Assembly (NCBI GenBank): GCA_951812305.1
Contig: CATOSB010000008.1
Span: 1-64,000 of the forward strand
Direction of reading: 5' to 3'
Source of the DNA: an uncultured Paracoccaceae bacterium
GTDB lineage: Bacteria > Pseudomonadota > Alphaproteobacteria > Rhodobacterales > Rhodobacteraceae
DNA: 64,000 nt
Below the pieces are notes generated by a model. It was given only the letters and a program-made list of their open reading frames with translations. It did not search any database and was not told the DNA's origin. This document shows, piece after piece, positions 33,138-41,552 of the stretch. Within the stretch, counting starts at the first letter, position 1; the number at the start of each line of letters is the position of its first letter. The position numbers and the translations under genes are program-made.

Positions 33138-33353
33138 GACGTAAAAAGATATGCTCAGCGACATGTCAGAAATGAAGCCCGCGTTGCCCGGTTCTCGGGG
33201 CACTCCCTGCGGGCGGGTCCGGCGTCCGGCGCAGAAGTCGATGAGCGCTACGTCCAAAAAAAACTTGGGTACGCTTCTGCAGAAATGACCCGTCAGTATC
33301 AACGGCGCAGAGATCGGTTCCGCGTGAACCTGACCAAAGCGGCCAGATTATAG
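33138..33353 (+). pseudogene. Tyrosine recombinase C-terminal fragment
   Basis: About 71 codons of a phage-type integrase tail: FSGHSLRAG (the H-x-L-R-x-G box), DERYVQKKLGYASAEMTRQY (ending with the catalytic Tyr) and RRRDRFRVNLTKAARL. The N-terminal and first Arg parts are missing and no start codon with a site precedes it. It overlaps the 3' end of the convergent toxin gene by six bases. Confidence 0.8.
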
Positions 33354-33740
33354 GCCACTGCCCTGCTCCGGCAGATCACTGAGCCAACGGGTCAGCATAT
33401 GGCGAATGTGATCTTGCCCGCCATAAAAGATCGCCAGGACCTGCACCGTCTTTCGATCCTCATCCGCAACAAACCAGTAGACTGCCTGATTGTGCCGGAC
33501 AAATCGCAACCCATCGAGGATATCCGGGCGCAACGTCCCCTGATAAGGTATCTTCGCCAGATCCTGTGCAGCGGACTGAATGGACAGAAGACGCTGCGCG
33601 GCACGATCAATGGCGACGTCGAACTCATCTCCGAAGTCTTGATACGATTGCAGCAGATGGTCAAAGATCAGGTCAAAATCGCGCTCGGCTTGTGCCGCAA
33701 ATTCAACTCTCCACACGGGCGTTTTGCCGCTTTTTGTCAA
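33348..33740 (-). CDS. parE: ParE/RelE-family toxin
   Basis: Up to 130 residues from TTG 33740; GTG 33716 is an alternative. The frame shows VWRVEFAAQAERDFDLIFDHLLQSY, PYQGTLRPDILDGLRFVRHNQAVYWFVADED and VLAIFYGGQDHIRHM, the standard ParE/RelE fold pattern (L-R-P-x-x-x-G-x-R...Y-x-x...V-x-x-I-x-H). It overlaps the upstream antitoxin gene by 38 bp, typical of a toxin-antitoxin operon. ParE toxins act on gyrase. It likely stabilises the replicon. Confidence 0.85.
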   Translation of the reverse strand: MTKSGKTPVWRVEFAAQAERDFDLIFDHLLQSYQDFGDEFDVAIDRAAQRLLSIQSAAQDLAKIPYQGTLRPDILDGLRFVRHNQAVYWFVADEDRKTVQVLAIFYGGQDHIRHMLTRWLSDLPEQGSGL

Positions 33741-33978
33741 TCATCGCCACAACACGTGTTTCCATCTCAGCCCCAGAGACAAAGTCACCACGGAACCGAT
33801 CTGACAGCAAGGCACTGAGCGCCGCTGTCTCGACCTCTTCGGCTTCAGTTCTTTGACGCAAAAGATCGAGCCCGTTCTGAACAACGGCACTGACACTGGA
33901 AAACCGGCCCTGCTCCACCAGACGACGGGCAAAGGCATCTTGTTGGTCAGACAAAGAGATCGATGATTTTACAGCCAT
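33703..33978 (-). CDS. parD: ParD-type antitoxin
   Basis: 91 residues from MAVKSSISLSDQQDAF (ATG 33978). A ribbon-helix-helix N-terminus with ARRLVEQGRFSSVSAVVQNGLDLL is the ParD signature, followed by an acidic C-terminal arm that wraps the toxin. It probably represses its own promoter. The toxin start lies within its last codons. Confidence 0.88.
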   Translation of the reverse strand: MAVKSSISLSDQQDAFARRLVEQGRFSSVSAVVQNGLDLLRQRTEAEEVETAALSALLSDRFRGDFVSGAEMETRVVAMIDKKRQNARVES

Positions 33979-34042
33979 GGGAAAACTCCTTTGGCCATAA
34001 AGTAGCACTGAGTAGCACCCCGTTCAAGATAAGACGCGCCCA

Positions 34043-35329
34043 TCATGCTGCCTTGCCACTCAAACGACCATAAAAGCTTCTCTCCAGATGCAACTCCCCT
34101 GCCCCGGCTTTCTCAACCATACCGCGCAGATATCCCCCTGCTGAGCTCACTTCGCCATCGTTGAACTTGTCAAAAATCATCGCCATGGCGGCTGAGGCCA
34201 ACTGCGGTCCCAGTTTTTCTTGAGCAACCGTCCAGGCGTGTTCTGAAACCCCGACCATCGGGCGCACCTGTCCCGCGACGCGGTGTAATTGGTTCCAATT
34301 TTTGATGTAGCCGCCAAGATCACGGGCCATTTGAGTAAATCCAGGACACGCCTGCAACACCGTTCCCAAATCAAGTACCGTGTTGCGTGGTTTTTTGGTT
34401 GTCATACTCCACTCGTCTTGCCCCGTTTCACCAGGCGGCTCGGAATCCAGTTTTAGAGCTGTGCCTCCCGCTTTCTCAGATTCTGAGGAATTACTAATTA
34501 CAGGATGGAGTTGTTTTGTAACTGGTATGTGAGGTTCATTATTGGACCGCTTGGGGTTCATTTCTATAGTATTGGTTGGCAAATACACCTTATCTGTACT
34601 GTCGTTTTCCACAGGCATTTCAACAACTTCTTCAGCCTTAACAAAGGCAGCTTCGACCTGCTCTTTGAGATCTGTGAACCGCTGGAGGAGATCGAGGAGC
34701 CAATCAGAGCCCTTTGTGCGCTTTGGCAAACGATCCAAAAGTGCCTGAAAGGCCTCTGAGAAGCCGTTCCAGGGGCCGTTGATGGCACGATCGAGGGCGA
34801 CTTCCAGCTTAGCCCGGATCACACGCCGTGTGATTGTGATTTGGCGCTTCACACGCAAGCAAAGTTGGCGCTCGGCTTGCAGGTGTCCGTGAAGGATCTC
34901 GAATTCTTCTGCGCGTGCCGCCAGTGGAGCCAGATCGAAGCCATAAGCTTCAACTATATGTCCCTCTGCATCTCTGTGTCCCCAGCGCTTGCCGTTAGGG
35001 CTGTCTTTGAATGCAATCACACCGACATCAACAAGCCGCCTAGCGTGGCGCTTGAGCGCGGAGAGCGAGAACCCGGTCTGTTCCATGAGATAGGCGTTAG
35101 ACGCCCACACAATGGGCCGCCTGCCCTCTTCCCAGTCTTGAGTTTGGGTGAATGCCCCAAAGGTGTCGAGCAACAGCATGTCGCTGGCCTTGAGGCCAAT
35201 ATGTGCGGCCACGCGTTTGCAGGCCAGCAAGGCTTGCTTTTTGGGTACAACTAACTGTTCACCGGCTTGGCCAAGCTGTTCAGCGATGCCAAGTCCCGGT
35301 GTCGGCTTGCGCCAACCATTATGTTTCAT
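34043..35329 (-). CDS. repC: RepC replication initiator (repABC-type)
   Basis: 428 residues starting at ATG 35329 (GGAGGTG 12 bases upstream). The N-terminal half is the RepC winged-helix region (KQALLACKRVAAHIGLKASDMLLLDTFG, RPIVWASNAYLMEQTGFSLSALKRHARRL); the C-terminal part carries DLGTVLQACPGFTQMARDLGGYI and the closing YLRGMVEKAGAGEL. RepC initiates at an origin inside its own gene, in the AT-rich middle. GC content is clearly lower than in the transfer region, so this block has a separate history. repB lies upstream but is broken. Confidence 0.93.
   Translation of the reverse strand: MKHNGWRKPTPGLGIAEQLGQAGEQLVVPKKQALLACKRVAAHIGLKASDMLLLDTFGAFTQTQDWEEGRRPIVWASNAYLMEQTGFSLSALKRHARRLVDVGVIAFKDSPNGKRWGHRDAEGHIVEAYGFDLAPLAARAEEFEILHGHLQAERQLCLRVKRQITITRRVIRAKLEVALDRAINGPWNGFSEAFQALLDRLPKRTKGSDWLLDLLQRFTDLKEQVEAAFVKAEEVVEMPVENDSTDKVYLPTNTIEMNPKRSNNEPHIPVTKQLHPVISNSSESEKAGGTALKLDSEPPGETGQDEWSMTTKKPRNTVLDLGTVLQACPGFTQMARDLGGYIKNWNQLHRVAGQVRPMVGVSEHAWTVAQEKLGPQLASAAMAMIFDKFNDGEVSSAGGYLRGMVEKAGAGELHLERSFYGRLSGKAA
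34480..34640 (-). other. AT-rich segment in repC, probable oriV
   Basis: The middle of repC between its two conserved halves is much richer in A and T than the rest and encodes a low-complexity Asn/Ser/Thr-rich linker. In studied repABC plasmids oriV lies in the equivalent position. I did not identify an inverted repeat that would fix it. Confidence 0.5.
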
Positions 35330-35571
35330 GAGTGTTTTTACACCTCCATCAGTTGAATGAAGGCAAAAGGGTCCCGTTCACCAAATCGGTGTTGTGTCGT
35401 TGACTTCGATTCGCGGGAAAGGTATCTAAACGTTGCACAACGAATTAGATCAGCTCTCAGGCCGCGCGGTTTGGGGGCTTTTCTTTTGCCGCTAGATCAC
35501 GTGATGTTCCTTTCTGCTCTTTGCCTCAAATGAGGGTCGCGCGCCCTTCCCTGTCGTTGCAGGTGAGCGCT
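35330..35571. promoter_or_regulatory. repB-repC intergenic region, candidate ctRNA locus
   Basis: 242 bp between repB and repC. repABC plasmids encode a small antisense RNA here, opposite to repC, that controls initiator level and incompatibility. The plus strand near 35457-35495 has GGCCGCGCGGTTTGGGGGC followed by TTTTCTTTT, which could end such an RNA, but I cannot confirm a stem. Confidence 0.4.
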
Positions 35572-35854
35572 TCATTTTGTCGACCCATGTTCTTGCAGAT
35601 AAGCTGCGATCACATCACCAAGGCCTTCAAGACCCTGCTTATCCAAATCTAATCCAGCCGCACTGACGGATAGCTTTCCACCTTGTGATGACATCGAAAG
35701 GTTTCTCGATCCGACCGCTCTCGTAACGATAACCTTCTTGGATTTTGCCGATGCCTTGGCCTTCGTCGTCTTGGCTTCAGTCAAGCTAGAAACAGCTTTC
35801 TGAAGGTCCGGAAAACTGAGGTCATAGGCATTCTTGAATTTATTCAAGATTTGC

Positions 35855-37455
35855 GTAACTCCCAAGCACCCCCCACGTTTGAGTGTTATTGTCAGTTTTA
35901 TGGTGAGTCGAATTTGCCATTTTGCGCGTGTTTTTTTTCTTTCTTGTCTGAATTCTGTGGCGCCGGGTTGATTTCTCTGAATCAGTGGTGGGATGGATCA
36001 GGTTGCCGCCCTTGAACAACTTCTCGCCACGGCTCTGCGTCGGATCGCTGAGCTTGAAGCTGCGTTGGCGAGCATGGCGGAAGAGATCACGGACCTGCGC
36101 CGACAGTTGGCCAAGAACAGCAGCAATAGCAGCAAGCCCCCTTCAAGTGATGGCCTGAAGAAGCCAGCCCCGCGCAGCCTGCGTGGCAAATCCGGAAAGA
36201 AAAGTGGCGGCCAAGTTGGCCACCGGGGCGACACCCTGCGCCAGACGTCAACACCCGACTTTGTCGAACGGCATGAGGCGACGCATTGCAGCGCCTGTCA
36301 GAGCGCCCTGACGGCGGAGATGGTGAAAGGGATCGAGAAGCGTCAGGTGTTCGACTTGCCTGCGCCACGCCTGGAGGTCACCGAGCATCAGGCGGCGGTT
36401 TATTGTTGCGACCATTGTCGAGCCACGACGACGGCTGGCTTTCCCGATGGCGTGGCCGCGCATGTGCAATATGGCACGCGCATGCGGGCAGTGGCGGTCT
36501 ATTGCAATGTTCAGCAGCTGATACCCGAGGATCGGGTCTGCCAGCTTATGCGCGACCTGTTTGGGGCCACCAGCTTGTGCGCGGCCAGCGTGACCAACTG
36601 GACGCGCGGCGCGGCAAATAAGATGGGTGTCGTGGTTGAACACATTCTCGCCCGGCTTGCCGAAGGCGGCGTTCGGCATCTGGACGAGACCGGACTTCGT
36701 GTTGCCGGCAAGCTGCACTGGCTGCACACGATCTGCGATACCGCCTTCACCCATTACCGCATCAGCGCCAAACGCGGTGCTGTTCCAACCTTCCTGACCG
36801 GCGGGACGATCATTCATGATCACTGGAAACCCTACTACGCCCATATGAGCGGAGTGGACGCCCACGCCCTCTGCGGGGCGCATCACTTGCGCGAACTCAA
36901 GGCCATCGAAGAGATCGAAAAAGAGCCTTGGGCGACGGAGATGAGCGCAGTGCTTCATAGCGCCAATCAGCTCAGATGCGCGGCTCAGGATCAAGGCGAG
37001 ACCGAACTCCCGGAACTGGTTCGCCAGGGTATAGTCACCAGATACATGGCGATCCTCGCCAAGGGGCTCGCCTTCCACGAACGCCAGCCCCCGCTGGCCA
37101 AAAGCCCCGGCACCCGCGGCCGAAAAGCCAGGCGGCCAGGCCACAACCTGCTCCTCCGCCTGCGTGACTACCGCGATGACGTTTTGCGATTCATCGCCGA
37201 CTTCGCGGTCCCATTCACAAACAATCAGGCCGAACAGGACCTGCGCATGATGAAGCTGCGCATGAAAATCTCGGGCACCTTCCGCACCCTCGAGGGCGCG
37301 CGGGTCTTCGCCGACATCAGGTCCGTCATCTCGACGGCCAGAAAACACCGGTTCAACATCCTGGAAATCCTGACCCTGTCACCACCTCAGATCATCGCAC
37401 GGCTCTGACGGAACAAAACCCCGCAACCCTATCGGACAGGGTGCTTGGGAGTTAC
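35855..37455 (+). mobile_element. IS66-family element A (1,601 bp, tnpC only)
   Basis: Ends GTAACTCCCAAGCACCC and its inverse; 8-bp target duplication AGATTTGC at 35847-35854 and 37456-37463. It has one transposase gene and lacks the tnpA and tnpB of classical IS66, matching the ISBst12 subgroup. Confidence 0.95.
35993..37408 (+). CDS. tnpC: IS66-family transposase (copy A)
   Basis: 471 residues: an N-terminal leucine-zipper-like helix (ALEQLLATALRRIAELEAAL), the NSSNSSKPPSSDG linker, a zinc-finger region (HCSACQSAL, YCCDHCRA), the DDE domain (RHLDETGLRV; HDHWKPYYAH; FTNNQAEQDLRMMKLRMK with the E) and a short C-terminal tail. Intact. Identical or nearly so in copies B, D and E, with a Q/R difference after AFHER. 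Confidence 0.95.
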   Translation: MDQVAALEQLLATALRRIAELEAALASMAEEITDLRRQLAKNSSNSSKPPSSDGLKKPAPRSLRGKSGKKSGGQVGHRGDTLRQTSTPDFVERHEATHCSACQSALTAEMVKGIEKRQVFDLPAPRLEVTEHQAAVYCCDHCRATTTAGFPDGVAAHVQYGTRMRAVAVYCNVQQLIPEDRVCQLMRDLFGATSLCAASVTNWTRGAANKMGVVVEHILARLAEGGVRHLDETGLRVAGKLHWLHTICDTAFTHYRISAKRGAVPTFLTGGTIIHDHWKPYYAHMSGVDAHALCGAHHLRELKAIEEIEKEPWATEMSAVLHSANQLRCAAQDQGETELPELVRQGIVTRYMAILAKGLAFHERQPPLAKSPGTRGRKARRPGHNLLLRLRDYRDDVLRFIADFAVPFTNNQAEQDLRMMKLRMKISGTFRTLEGARVFADIRSVISTARKHRFNILEILTLSPPQIIARL

Positions 37456-38198
37456 AGATTTGCTTCCGATCTCTAAAAACCGCCCTTCCGCGTGACACGA
37501 CGCTCTCATGAACGCCTATGCGTTTAGCGAAGGAAACCGCCGTTATGTTGCTCGATGTGCTGCTGGCTTTGAGGTTCTCAAACATTTCTCCAATTGATAG
37601 GAGGCGTTCGAACGGTCCAAGGTTTTCACGTTCCTCGTTCTCTCTGAACCGCATGAACAGGAGTTCAAATTCTTCGTCCCGAGAACCACGTTTTTCCGGC
37701 GAAGCTAGAACGGCGCGCAAAGGCCTACCAAGCAACTCCGCGATCGCATGTCGCCTTCTTCCGGTGATTAGGTCAAACTGCACTCCTTCAACGTTTTCTG
37801 GATTGAGCGGGTCTGGTTTCCAATTCGGATCACTCGGCCAGACCTGGATCGGAGTATCTTGACCATTGGCCTCGATGCTATTCTTTAGGGTTAGGAACGC
37901 CTCCTGGCTTAGCCAATCCACGCGACGATCCGAACCAAGTCGGTCAGTGACCATGGATGATGCAATGGAGAGTTCATGATGACCAGTCAGAATATCATCA
38001 ACCATTTTTTGGCGAGCTCTGCTCAACGCCGCTTTGTTCTGCTCAACAGCTCCAGCCTTCCAAGCGCTTCCTGCACCACCTACGCGTGGTTTAGTAGCGA
38101 CAGCAGGGTCTGATACAACTTCATTGGGCGCCAGGTTTGGCTCATCGTCTAGTTTTTCAGAGTTTCCAACATCGGCTGTTCTATTTGTGTCTTTTAAC

Positions 38199-39799
38199 GT
38201 AACTCCCAAGCACCCCCCACGTTTGAGTGTTATTGTCAGTTTTATGGTGAGTCGAATTTGCCATTTTGCGCGTGTTTTTTTTCTTTCTTGTCTGAATTCT
38301 GTGGCGCCGGGTTGATTTCTCTGAATCAGTGGTGGGATGGATCAGGTTGCCGCCCTTGAACAACTTCTCGCCACGGCTCTGCGTCGGATCGCTGAGCTTG
38401 AAGCTGCGTTGGCGAGCATGGCGGAAGAGATCACGGACCTGCGCCGACAGTTGGCCAAGAACAGCAGCAATAGCAGCAAGCCCCCTTCAAGTGATGGCCT
38501 GAAGAAGCCAGCCCCGCGCAGCCTGCGTGGCAAATCCGGAAAGAAAAGTGGCGGCCAAGTTGGCCACCGGGGCGACACCCTGCGCCAGACGTCAACACCC
38601 GACTTTGTCGAACGGCATGAGGCGACGCATTGCAGCGCCTGTCAGAGCGCCCTGACGGCGGAGATGGTGAAAGGGATCGAGAAGCGTCAGGTGTTCGACT
38701 TGCCTGCGCCACGCCTGGAGGTCACCGAGCATCAGGCGGCGGTTTATTGTTGCGACCATTGTCGAGCCACGACGACGGCTGGCTTTCCCGATGGCGTGGC
38801 CGCGCATGTGCAATATGGCACGCGCATGCGGGCAGTGGCGGTCTATTGCAATGTTCAGCAGCTGATACCCGAGGATCGGGTCTGCCAGCTTATGCGCGAC
38901 CTGTTTGGGGCCACCAGCTTGTGCGCGGCCAGCGTGACCAACTGGACGCGCGGCGCGGCAAATAAGATGGGTGTCGTGGTTGAACACATTCTCGCCCGGC
39001 TTGCCGAAGGCGGCGTTCGGCATCTGGACGAGACCGGACTTCGTGTTGCCGGCAAGCTGCACTGGCTGCACACGATCTGCGATACCGCCTTCACCCATTA
39101 CCGCATCAGCGCCAAACGCGGTGCTGTTCCAACCTTCCTGACCGGCGGGACGATCATTCATGATCACTGGAAACCCTACTACGCCCATATGAGCGGAGTG
39201 GACGCCCACGCCCTCTGCGGGGCGCATCACTTGCGCGAACTCAAGGCCATCGAAGAGATCGAAAAAGAGCCTTGGGCGACGGAGATGAGCGCAGTGCTTC
39301 ATAGCGCCAATCAGCTCAGATGCGCGGCTCAGGATCAAGGCGAGACCGAACTCCCGGAACTGGTTCGCCAGGGTATAGTCACCAGATACATGGCGATCCT
39401 CGCCAAGGGGCTCGCCTTCCACGAACGCCGGCCCCCGCTGGCCAAAAGCCCCGGCACCCGCGGCCGAAAAGCCAGGCGGCCAGGCCACAACCTGCTCCTC
39501 CGCCTGCGTGACTACCGCGATGACGTTTTGCGATTCATCGCCGACTTCGCGGTCCCATTCACAAACAATCAGGCCGAACAGGACCTGCGCATGATGAAGC
39601 TGCGCATGAAAATCTCGGGCACCTTCCGCACCCTCGAGGGCGCGCGGGTCTTCGCCGACATCAGGTCCGTCATCTCGACGGCCAGAAAACACCGGTTCAA
39701 CATCCTGGAAATCCTGACCCTGTCACCACCTCAGATCATCGCACGGCTCTGACGGAACAAAACCCCGCAACCCTATCGGACAGGGTGCTTGGGAGTTAC
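38199..39799 (+). mobile_element. IS66-family element B (1,601 bp, no target duplication)
   Basis: Same ends as element A, but the flanking octamers CTTTTAAC (left) and AAAGTATC (right) do not match. Both flanks are interrupted genes of unrelated type (repB left, a LysM gene right), so the element marks a rearrangement junction rather than a simple insertion. Confidence 0.92.
38337..39752 (+). CDS. tnpC: IS66-family transposase (copy B)
   Basis: 471 residues, same protein as copy A except AFHERRPPLAK in place of AFHERQPPLAK. The DDE residues and Cys pairs are intact, so it should be functional. Confidence 0.95.
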   Translation: MDQVAALEQLLATALRRIAELEAALASMAEEITDLRRQLAKNSSNSSKPPSSDGLKKPAPRSLRGKSGKKSGGQVGHRGDTLRQTSTPDFVERHEATHCSACQSALTAEMVKGIEKRQVFDLPAPRLEVTEHQAAVYCCDHCRATTTAGFPDGVAAHVQYGTRMRAVAVYCNVQQLIPEDRVCQLMRDLFGATSLCAASVTNWTRGAANKMGVVVEHILARLAEGGVRHLDETGLRVAGKLHWLHTICDTAFTHYRISAKRGAVPTFLTGGTIIHDHWKPYYAHMSGVDAHALCGAHHLRELKAIEEIEKEPWATEMSAVLHSANQLRCAAQDQGETELPELVRQGIVTRYMAILAKGLAFHERRPPLAKSPGTRGRKARRPGHNLLLRLRDYRDDVLRFIADFAVPFTNNQAEQDLRMMKLRMKISGTFRTLEGARVFADIRSVISTARKHRFNILEILTLSPPQIIARL

Positions 39800-39825
39800 A
39801 AAGTATCAAACCGTATGTTGATAGT

Positions 39826-40458
39826 TTGTTCGACATACCTTCAATAAATAACTTTGTGTCTGATAAAGCTTTGTTATTTTCTGCGGTATTCAAGGGTCGA
39901 CTGAAATTTACTTCCAATACTGGCTTTTATGGAACCAATCCACAACCACAACGATTTAGATTTTTTCAAATTCCAGCCAATCGAGATGCGGCAGTCAAAC
40001 TCAAGCTAAACAAAGGTTCTGTAGAACAAGACAATAATTCATATTTGACACCTGCGACCGCATGCCAGTTGCGAGCGGACTTAAATTTGTTGCTACAATT
40101 GAATGCGGAAATTGGTGGAGCCCCAGTACGAAAACATATTATCGAACTAGGTGATAACCTGCATGCGATTTCGGAGGAGTATTTTGGTAGTCAGGAGTTT
40201 GTGATGACAATCGCTCAACTCAATGGGATAAAGAACCCTAACGCTTTAGCCGTGGGAAAGGAGTTAACAATTCCAAGAGTTTCGCATATGGCAGATGTCA
40301 ACACTTACGTGGTTCAAGATGGGGATACATTGTGGGCCATAGCCGAAGAAAAATTTGGTGACGCTAATCGATTAGCCGCACTTGTTGAGGGAAATTCATT
40401 ACCTAACGGTGCGAATAAGATTTATCCAGGTATGGCGATACAACTTCCGGAAAACTAA
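39826..40458 (+). CDS. LysM-domain protein, 5' end lost at IS66-B
   Basis: About 210 codons from a TTG at 39826; the frame is open further up to the IS end, and the true N-terminus is probably missing. Two LysM modules lie at the C-terminus: IIELGDNLHAISEEYFGSQE to LTIPRV, and YVVQDGDTLWAIAEEKFGDA to IQLPE. LysM binds peptidoglycan or similar glycans. The N-terminal 110 residues are unrecognised. The gene is far richer in A and T than its surroundings and was probably brought together with repB by rearrangement. Confidence 0.7.
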   Translation: MFDIPSINNFVSDKALLFSAVFKGRLKFTSNTGFYGTNPQPQRFRFFQIPANRDAAVKLKLNKGSVEQDNNSYLTPATACQLRADLNLLLQLNAEIGGAPVRKHIIELGDNLHAISEEYFGSQEFVMTIAQLNGIKNPNALAVGKELTIPRVSHMADVNTYVVQDGDTLWAIAEEKFGDANRLAALVEGNSLPNGANKIYPGMAIQLPEN

Positions 40459-40769
40459 GAGAATCAATTTTCGAGTTTTATAGAAAGTCGTCTGTGATTT
40501 TTCCGTAAGCCCTTGAATTGGAGCAGACAATTCAGGTTTTCAAGTATTGAATTTCGCAAGGTTTGGTTGAGATTTCGCTCAAAAGCTTGCGATTTCGTGC
40601 GCAGGTGTGCGCGAGGGATTCCCGAGTTATTGTCAAAGGGACGTGCGGCTGAGGGGAACGATATACCCTCATAAGGACTGATTTTTCTTTTCAAAAGTCC
40701 CACGCGGAAATAGGGTCTCTGAGAGGCCTTAGGTAATCCCCCCATTTTTAATGGGGTCCGCCTGTAGAA
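40459..40769. other. Intergenic region after the LysM gene
   Basis: About 310 bp, AT-rich, no gene that I can support. GGGGATTACC... near 40730-40760 may be the end of the adjoining IS3-family fragment. Confidence 0.4.
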
Positions 40770-41358
40770 CTACGCGGCCATTTTCAGTTTCATAGCGGGT
40801 GTGATCCCGCCGATGGCCATGTTGGGCTGGTCGTTGTTGTAAGACAAGCCATTTGGTGGCCTGATCTTGTGCCTCCTCTATCGTTTCAAAGATGTTCTGA
40901 TCCAGCCATTCGTGGCGCACCGTGCGATTGTAGCGCTCGATGCAGGCGTTCTGTTGCGGTTTGCCTCGCTGGATGTATTCGATGTGAATGCCGCGCATCT
41001 CAGCCCATGTTTTCAAAAGCCCACTGACGTATTCGGGGCCGTTGTCGACACGAATGATCCGGGGTGCACCGCGCCACTCTATGATCTGGTTCAAGCTGCG
41101 AACGACACGTACAGCGGGCAACGAGAAGTCCACTTCGATACCCAAGCCCTCTCGATTGTAATCATCCAGCACATTGAGGGTTCGGAACTTACGACCATCT
41201 GCAAGCTGGTCCTGCATGAAGTCCATAGACCAAGTCTGGTTGGGAGCCTCAGGCACGGCCAATTCGTCTGGCTTGGGCCGCTTCAGCCGTGTGCGCGGCC
41301 TGATACGCAGGTTCAACTCCAACTCACAGTAGATCCGGTACACGCGCTTATGATTCCA
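40770..41358 (-). pseudogene. IS3-family OrfB transposase fragment, frameshifted
   Basis: Begins inside the gene at VYRIYCELELNLRIRPRTR and shows the integrase core: QTWSMDFMQDQLADGRKFR (D), RVDNGPEYVSG (D) and GKPQQNACIERYNRTVRHEWL (E). Near 40850 the frame shifts by one base; the expected ending YNNDQPNMAIGGITPAMKLK is in the neighbouring frame with a stop at 40770. The 5' part is missing and is replaced by an IS66 fragment. Confidence 0.85.
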
Positions 41359-41552
41359 CTCACATTGCTGCTGTTCTTGGCCAACTGTCGGCGCAGGTCC
41401 GTGATCTCTTCCGCCATGCTCGCCAACGCAGCTTCAAGCTCAGCGATCCGACGCAGAGCCGTGGCGAGAAGTTGTTCAAGGGCGGCAACCTGATCCATCC
41501 CACCACTGATTCAGAGAAATCAACCCGGCGCCACAGAATTCAGACAAGAAAG
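41359..41552 (-). pseudogene. IS66-family element C, 5' fragment only
   Basis: The first 45 codons of the IS66 transposase (from ATG 41498) plus part of the leader; the coding part is fused to IS3 sequence at 41359 and the leader is cut at 41552, where element D begins. Its terminal repeat is missing. Confidence 0.9.

Larger units (their letters stand above)
35572..38198 (-). pseudogene. repB: repB (ParB-like partition gene) split by IS66-A and cut by IS66-B
   Basis: The N-part (38198 to 37456) has the RepB ParB-like domain: DRRVDWLSQEAFLTLKNSIE, QFDLITGRRRHAIAELLGRP (box with G-R-R-R) and FRENEERENLGPFE (E-N-E-R-E-N-L). The C-part (35854 to 35572) reads LNKFKNAYDLSFPDLQKAV to AAYLQEHGSTK. 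The IS and its AGATTTGC duplication removed, the frame joins as DRKQILNKFKNAYDL. The true start is lost because IS66-B ends inside the N-terminus. RepB binds parS and partners RepA; neither repA nor an intact start is present, so the partition module is dead here. Confidence 0.88.

Noticed and set aside
36248..37348. 366-codon antisense frame in every IS66 copy
   Set aside because: It is present only because the transposase is repeated. No ribosome-binding site or recognisable domain; taken as a shadow.
40464..40745. 93-codon minus-strand frame after the LysM gene
   Set aside because: No start signal, no motif, and it crosses into IS-derived sequence.
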